This document shows, piece after piece, positions 7,416 to 9,841 of a stretch of 9,841 nt of DNA. The notes below the pieces were generated by a model. That model made no database searches. It was given only the letters and a program-made list of their open reading frames with translations, and had not been told where the DNA came from. The DNA lies in contig JAABQT010000044.1 of NCBI GenBank assembly GCA_011391295.1, positions 1 to 9,841 on the forward strand, in the 5' to 3' direction. Made by a program: the position numbers and the translations under genes. Each line of letters begins with the position of its first letter. Positions within the stretch are counted from its first letter, which is position 1. The stretch comes from Betaproteobacteria bacterium. Its GTDB lineage: Bacteria > Pseudomonadota > Gammaproteobacteria > Burkholderiales > SG8-39.

Positions 7416-8834
7416 TTAGCCCTTGTCGGCGAGGCCCGTAACCGTGACGAAGGCGGTATTCTCGCCGCGCCGCACCTGCAACGTGATCACCGCGTTCTTG
7501 TCCATGCCGGACAGCAGTTTGTTGAATTGTTCCGCCGACTTGAGCTCCGTGTGCTGGCCGTTGTGCACGACTTTGAGGATCACGTCGCCGGGGCGCAGAT
7601 CCGCGCGGGCCTCGGGGCGCACTTCCGCCACCACGACGCCGTGCACGAGCTTCAATTCGCGCTTCTGCTCGCCGCTCAGTTCCCCCACCACGATGCCCAG
7701 CCGGTTGGCGGCGCGCTCGACGGGCTTGCGCTCGCGCTTGGGATCGCGCGCAGCGCGCTTTTCCTCCTGCATTTCGCCCACCGTGAGCTGCAGCAGGCGC
7801 GGTGCGCCCTTGCGCCACACTTCCACCTGTACGCCCGCCCCCGGGCGCGTGGCGCCGACGATGCGCGGCAGGTCGCCGGAAGCCTCGACCTGCTTGTTGT
7901 CGAAGCGGGTGATGATATCGGTCGCCTCGATGCCGCCCCGCTCCGCCGGGCTGCTTTTCTCGACCGAATTCACCAGAGCGCCGCGGGGCCGGTCCAGGCC
8001 GAAGGACACTGCCAGTTCCTTCGTGACCTCCTGAATCACAACGCCGATGCGGCCACGCGACACGCGGCCGTTTTCGCGCAATTGCTTCTGGATGTCGAGG
8101 GCGACATCGATGGGTATGGCGAATGACAGGCCCATGAAACCGCCGGTGCGACTGTAGATCTGGGAATTGACCCCGACCACTTCGCCTCTCATGTTGAACA
8201 GCGGGCCGCCGGAGTTTCCCGGATTGATCGCCACGTCGGTCTGGATGAAGGGCACGAAATTTTCCTGCGGCAGCGCGCGCCCCTTGGCGCTGACAATGCC
8301 TGCGGTCACGGTATTCTCGAAGCCGAAGGGCGAGCCGATGGCCACCACCCATTCACCGACCTTCAATCTGCCGGGATCGCCGAGGCGCACCGCGGGCAGG
8401 CTCGAGGCGTCGATCTTGATGAGCGCGACGTCGGTACGCTTGTCCGCGCCGATGACCTTGGCCTTGAACTCGCGCTTGTCGGTCAGCTTGACGGTGATCT
8501 CGTCCGCGGCATCGATCACGTGCGCGTTGGTCAGGATGTAGCCGTCTGCGCTGATGAGGAAGCCGGAACCGAGGGACCGGCTTTCCGGGCGGGCGCCCGG
8601 CCCGGGCTGCCGCGGGATGAAGCGGCGGAAGAACTCCAGCATTTCCTCGTCCTCGATGTTCGGCATCTGCGGCACGTTGGCACGCCGCGGCGCCTGCGTG
8701 GTGCTGATGTTGACCACTGCCGCGCCATGCTCGTCGACCAGGCGGGTGAAATCCGGCAGATCCCGGCCCTGGGCAGCCACCGGGGCGACGCAGGCGGCGA
8801 GCAGCAACGCCGCGGCCATTCTGAACAATTGCAT
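7416..8834 (-). CDS. mucD: HtrA/DegP-family periplasmic serine protease MucD
   Basis: Envelope protease/chaperone that degrades or holds misfolded exported proteins; in Pseudomonas MucD damps the RpoE/AlgU stress response. The 472-residue product has a signal peptide (about 1-21), then a trypsin-like domain with His105 (LTNAHV), Asp135 (TDVALIKI) and Ser208 (NPGNSGGPLFN). PDZ1 spans about 261-352 and PDZ2 about 378-468, joined by a charged linker rich in Lys/Arg/Glu (357-375). All three catalytic residues are present. The start is ATG 8834, with GAGAGGA at 8841-8847 leaving 6 bases to the ATG. Residues 12-15 read LAAC, which fits a lipobox, so a lipoprotein anchor at Cys15 is an alternative to soluble cleavage near VAA (19-21). 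It lies 63 bases after rseB, as in the mucABCD arrangement. DegQ/DegP-type names are equally used for this family. Confidence 0.95.
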   Translation of the reverse strand: MQLFRMAAALLLAACVAPVAAQGRDLPDFTRLVDEHGAAVVNISTTQAPRRANVPQMPNIEDEEMLEFFRRFIPRQPGPGARPESRSLGSGFLISADGYILTNAHVIDAADEITVKLTDKREFKAKVIGADKRTDVALIKIDASSLPAVRLGDPGRLKVGEWVVAIGSPFGFENTVTAGIVSAKGRALPQENFVPFIQTDVAINPGNSGGPLFNMRGEVVGVNSQIYSRTGGFMGLSFAIPIDVALDIQKQLRENGRVSRGRIGVVIQEVTKELAVSFGLDRPRGALVNSVEKSSPAERGGIEATDIITRFDNKQVEASGDLPRIVGATRPGAGVQVEVWRKGAPRLLQLTVGEMQEEKRAARDPKRERKPVERAANRLGIVVGELSGEQKRELKLVHGVVVAEVRPEARADLRPGDVILKVVHNGQHTELKSAEQFNKLLSGMDKNAVITLQVRRGENTAFVTVTGLADKG

Positions 8835-8840
8835 GGTGAT

Positions 8841-8847
8841 TCCTCTC
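8841..8847 (-). promoter_or_regulatory. ribosome binding site of mucD
   Basis: GAGAGGA on the minus strand, with AGGA ending 6 bases before the ATG at 8834. It supports this start and shows mucD can be translated independently of rseB. Confidence 0.8.
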
Positions 8848-8897
8848 GGAGTGTGATGCGCCCGGTACCTTTATACGCTCCCGGGCTGCGCTAGACG

Positions 8898-9841
8898 TTA
8901 TTGCGGGCGGTGGTACTCCACCGTATTGCCGATGCGTTGCACGCTTGCCGCGGGCGCTTCGCCCACCACGGTAACGAGGTGATTTGCAACTTCGCGCGTG
9001 TACACGTTCACCGCCCCCATGCTTGCCAGCCCGAGACGCGCAGCCTGTCCACGCCCGGAAATCGGTTCGATGAACACGGACACGGCGGCCAGCCCGTCGG
9101 AATAAACCACCTGTCCCACCGGTTGCGAATCGCGCAGCATGCGGCGGATCTCGACGATCTTCCGGAATCCCGGCAGGTTTGCCGAAACTGTCCACCCGGA
9201 CCGCGCCAGATCAGCGGGCGCTGCGTCGGCCTGCTCCACCCGCCAGTTGCGCGCGGCGCGCAGCGGCCGCAAACGTTCGCGCGGGACGTTGCCGATTTCC
9301 AGTTGCGTGAAGGTGAATTGTTCCACGGTCTCGCCGTCACGATCGAAGGCGCGTACCTTCAGCAACATGCCGGTACGAACATCGGCCCACAGCTGGTAGC
9401 CATAGCGCAAGTCGTCCCTGGGCGCCAGCACCAGTACCTGGCAGTCGAAGCCGGCCACGCGCTGAATGCCGTTCGTGGTGATCGAGTAGTACTCCGCCAG
9501 GGCGTTCACCTGCTCGGGCAGCAGCGCGGGGAAGCTTCGCCGATCTCCGCGTCGGTCGACTTTTACGGTCTGGCTGTCCGGCAGGTAGCAACGGATCTCG
9601 TCCCGGGTACGCAGGATCTCGCGTGGCGCGCCATCGAGCACCTCCAGTTTTTCCACGCCGCCCGTGGCATCCGCCTGTCGTGCGATGCGCGACGTCTCCG
9701 TGCGCCCGCCCTGCTGGTAGACGAACACGCCGGTGTAGGAAAGCTTCTCCGTCGCCTGGTTGATTCTGCGCAACCAGTCCAGCGCCTCCGGCGCAGCCTG
9801 CGCCTGCGCCAGGCCCGCGGCCACGCAGAGCAGAAGGGCGC
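8898..9841 (-). CDS. rseB: sigma-E regulatory protein RseB/MucB (5' end cut by window edge)
   Basis: Periplasmic protein that binds the anti-sigma factor RseA/MucA, shields it from DegS-type cleavage and senses envelope stress, so that RpoE stays inactive until it is released. 313 complete codons are visible; the gene enters from the right edge. The first visible residues, ALLLCVAAGLAQAQA, are the hydrophobic core and end of a signal peptide, with cleavage likely around AQA. A GTG at 9824 lies inside this core and is not the real start. Two domains are seen: the N-terminal LolA-like domain (WLRRINQATEKLSYTGVFVY, then YGYQLWADVRTGMLL) and a C-terminal domain beginning near SGWTV (214-218), with the hallmark VYSDGLAAVSVFIE (245-258). 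The mature part is close to the family's usual size. The rpoE and rseA/mucA genes are expected just outside the window. Confidence 0.93.
   Translation of the reverse strand, partial: ALLLCVAAGLAQAQAAPEALDWLRRINQATEKLSYTGVFVYQQGGRTETSRIARQADATGGVEKLEVLDGAPREILRTRDEIRCYLPDSQTVKVDRRGDRRSFPALLPEQVNALAEYYSITTNGIQRVAGFDCQVLVLAPRDDLRYGYQLWADVRTGMLLKVRAFDRDGETVEQFTFTQLEIGNVPRERLRPLRAARNWRVEQADAAPADLARSGWTVSANLPGFRKIVEIRRMLRDSQPVGQVVYSDGLAAVSVFIEPISGRGQAARLGLASMGAVNVYTREVANHLVTVVGEAPAASVQRIGNTVEYHRPQ

Noticed and set aside
5435..7441. 668-residue plus-strand open frame opposite lepA and the DUF836 gene
   Set aside because: It is the complement of strongly conserved genes. In GC-rich DNA the codon bias of the real strand keeps antisense frames open; the protein is low-complexity in His/Arg/Gln/Asp with no recognisable domain.
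7192..8352. 386-residue minus-strand frame inside mucD
   Set aside because: Out of frame with the HDS catalytic triad and PDZ domains; a shadow of mucD and of the DUF836 gene.
8870..8898. Promoter between rseB and mucD with TATAAA as -10 element
   Set aside because: No sequence resembling TTGACA lies 16-18 bases upstream, and there is no sigma-E type GGAACTT either.

Overview
The window is a single-direction block of a bacterial chromosome. All thirteen supported features (twelve genes and one terminator) lie on the minus strand. High GC content, the gene order and the protein sequences point to a Betaproteobacterium; I cannot name the genus. Read in the direction of transcription (right to left) the order is: rseB/mucB (5' end cut by the window edge), mucD (HtrA-type protease), a small DUF836 glutaredoxin-like gene, a hairpin plus T7 terminator-like element, lepA, lepB, a DUF4845 membrane protein gene, rnc, era, recO, pdxJ, acpS and nagZ (3' end cut by the window edge).

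Right part (about 7187-9841): envelope-stress genes. RseB/MucB is the periplasmic partner of the anti-sigma factor that holds RpoE, and MucD is a periplasmic serine protease/chaperone with two PDZ domains. The rpoE and rseA/mucA genes would be expected just beyond the right edge. A 74-residue thioredoxin-fold protein with a CHLC redox motif follows mucD by 4 bases and seems to lack any canonical start codon.

Middle part (about 3474-7147): translation, secretion and RNA genes. LepA/EF4 GTPase, signal peptidase I, a small pilin-like N-anchored protein of unknown function (DUF4845), RNase III and the ribosome-assembly GTPase Era. Left part (1-2596): RecO (recombinational repair), PdxJ (vitamin B6), AcpS (acyl carrier protein activation) and NagZ (peptidoglycan recycling). 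From rnc to nagZ each gene overlaps the next, by 4 bases four times and by 13 bases once, so this stretch is almost certainly one translationally coupled operon.

The lepA-lepB-rnc-era-recO-pdxJ-acpS order is the one known from E. coli, where it also lies downstream of rpoE-rseABC. The mucD, DUF836, DUF4845 and nagZ additions fit Betaproteobacteria. I see no mobile element, CRISPR array, tRNA, rRNA or foreign island, and no gene-free stretch above 70 bases. I did not find a new biological system. The points worth a second look are the terminator whose T run touches the lepA start codon, the apparent ATC start of the DUF836 gene, the TTG start of rnc, a possible lipobox in MucD and the prepilin-like N-terminus of the DUF4845 protein.
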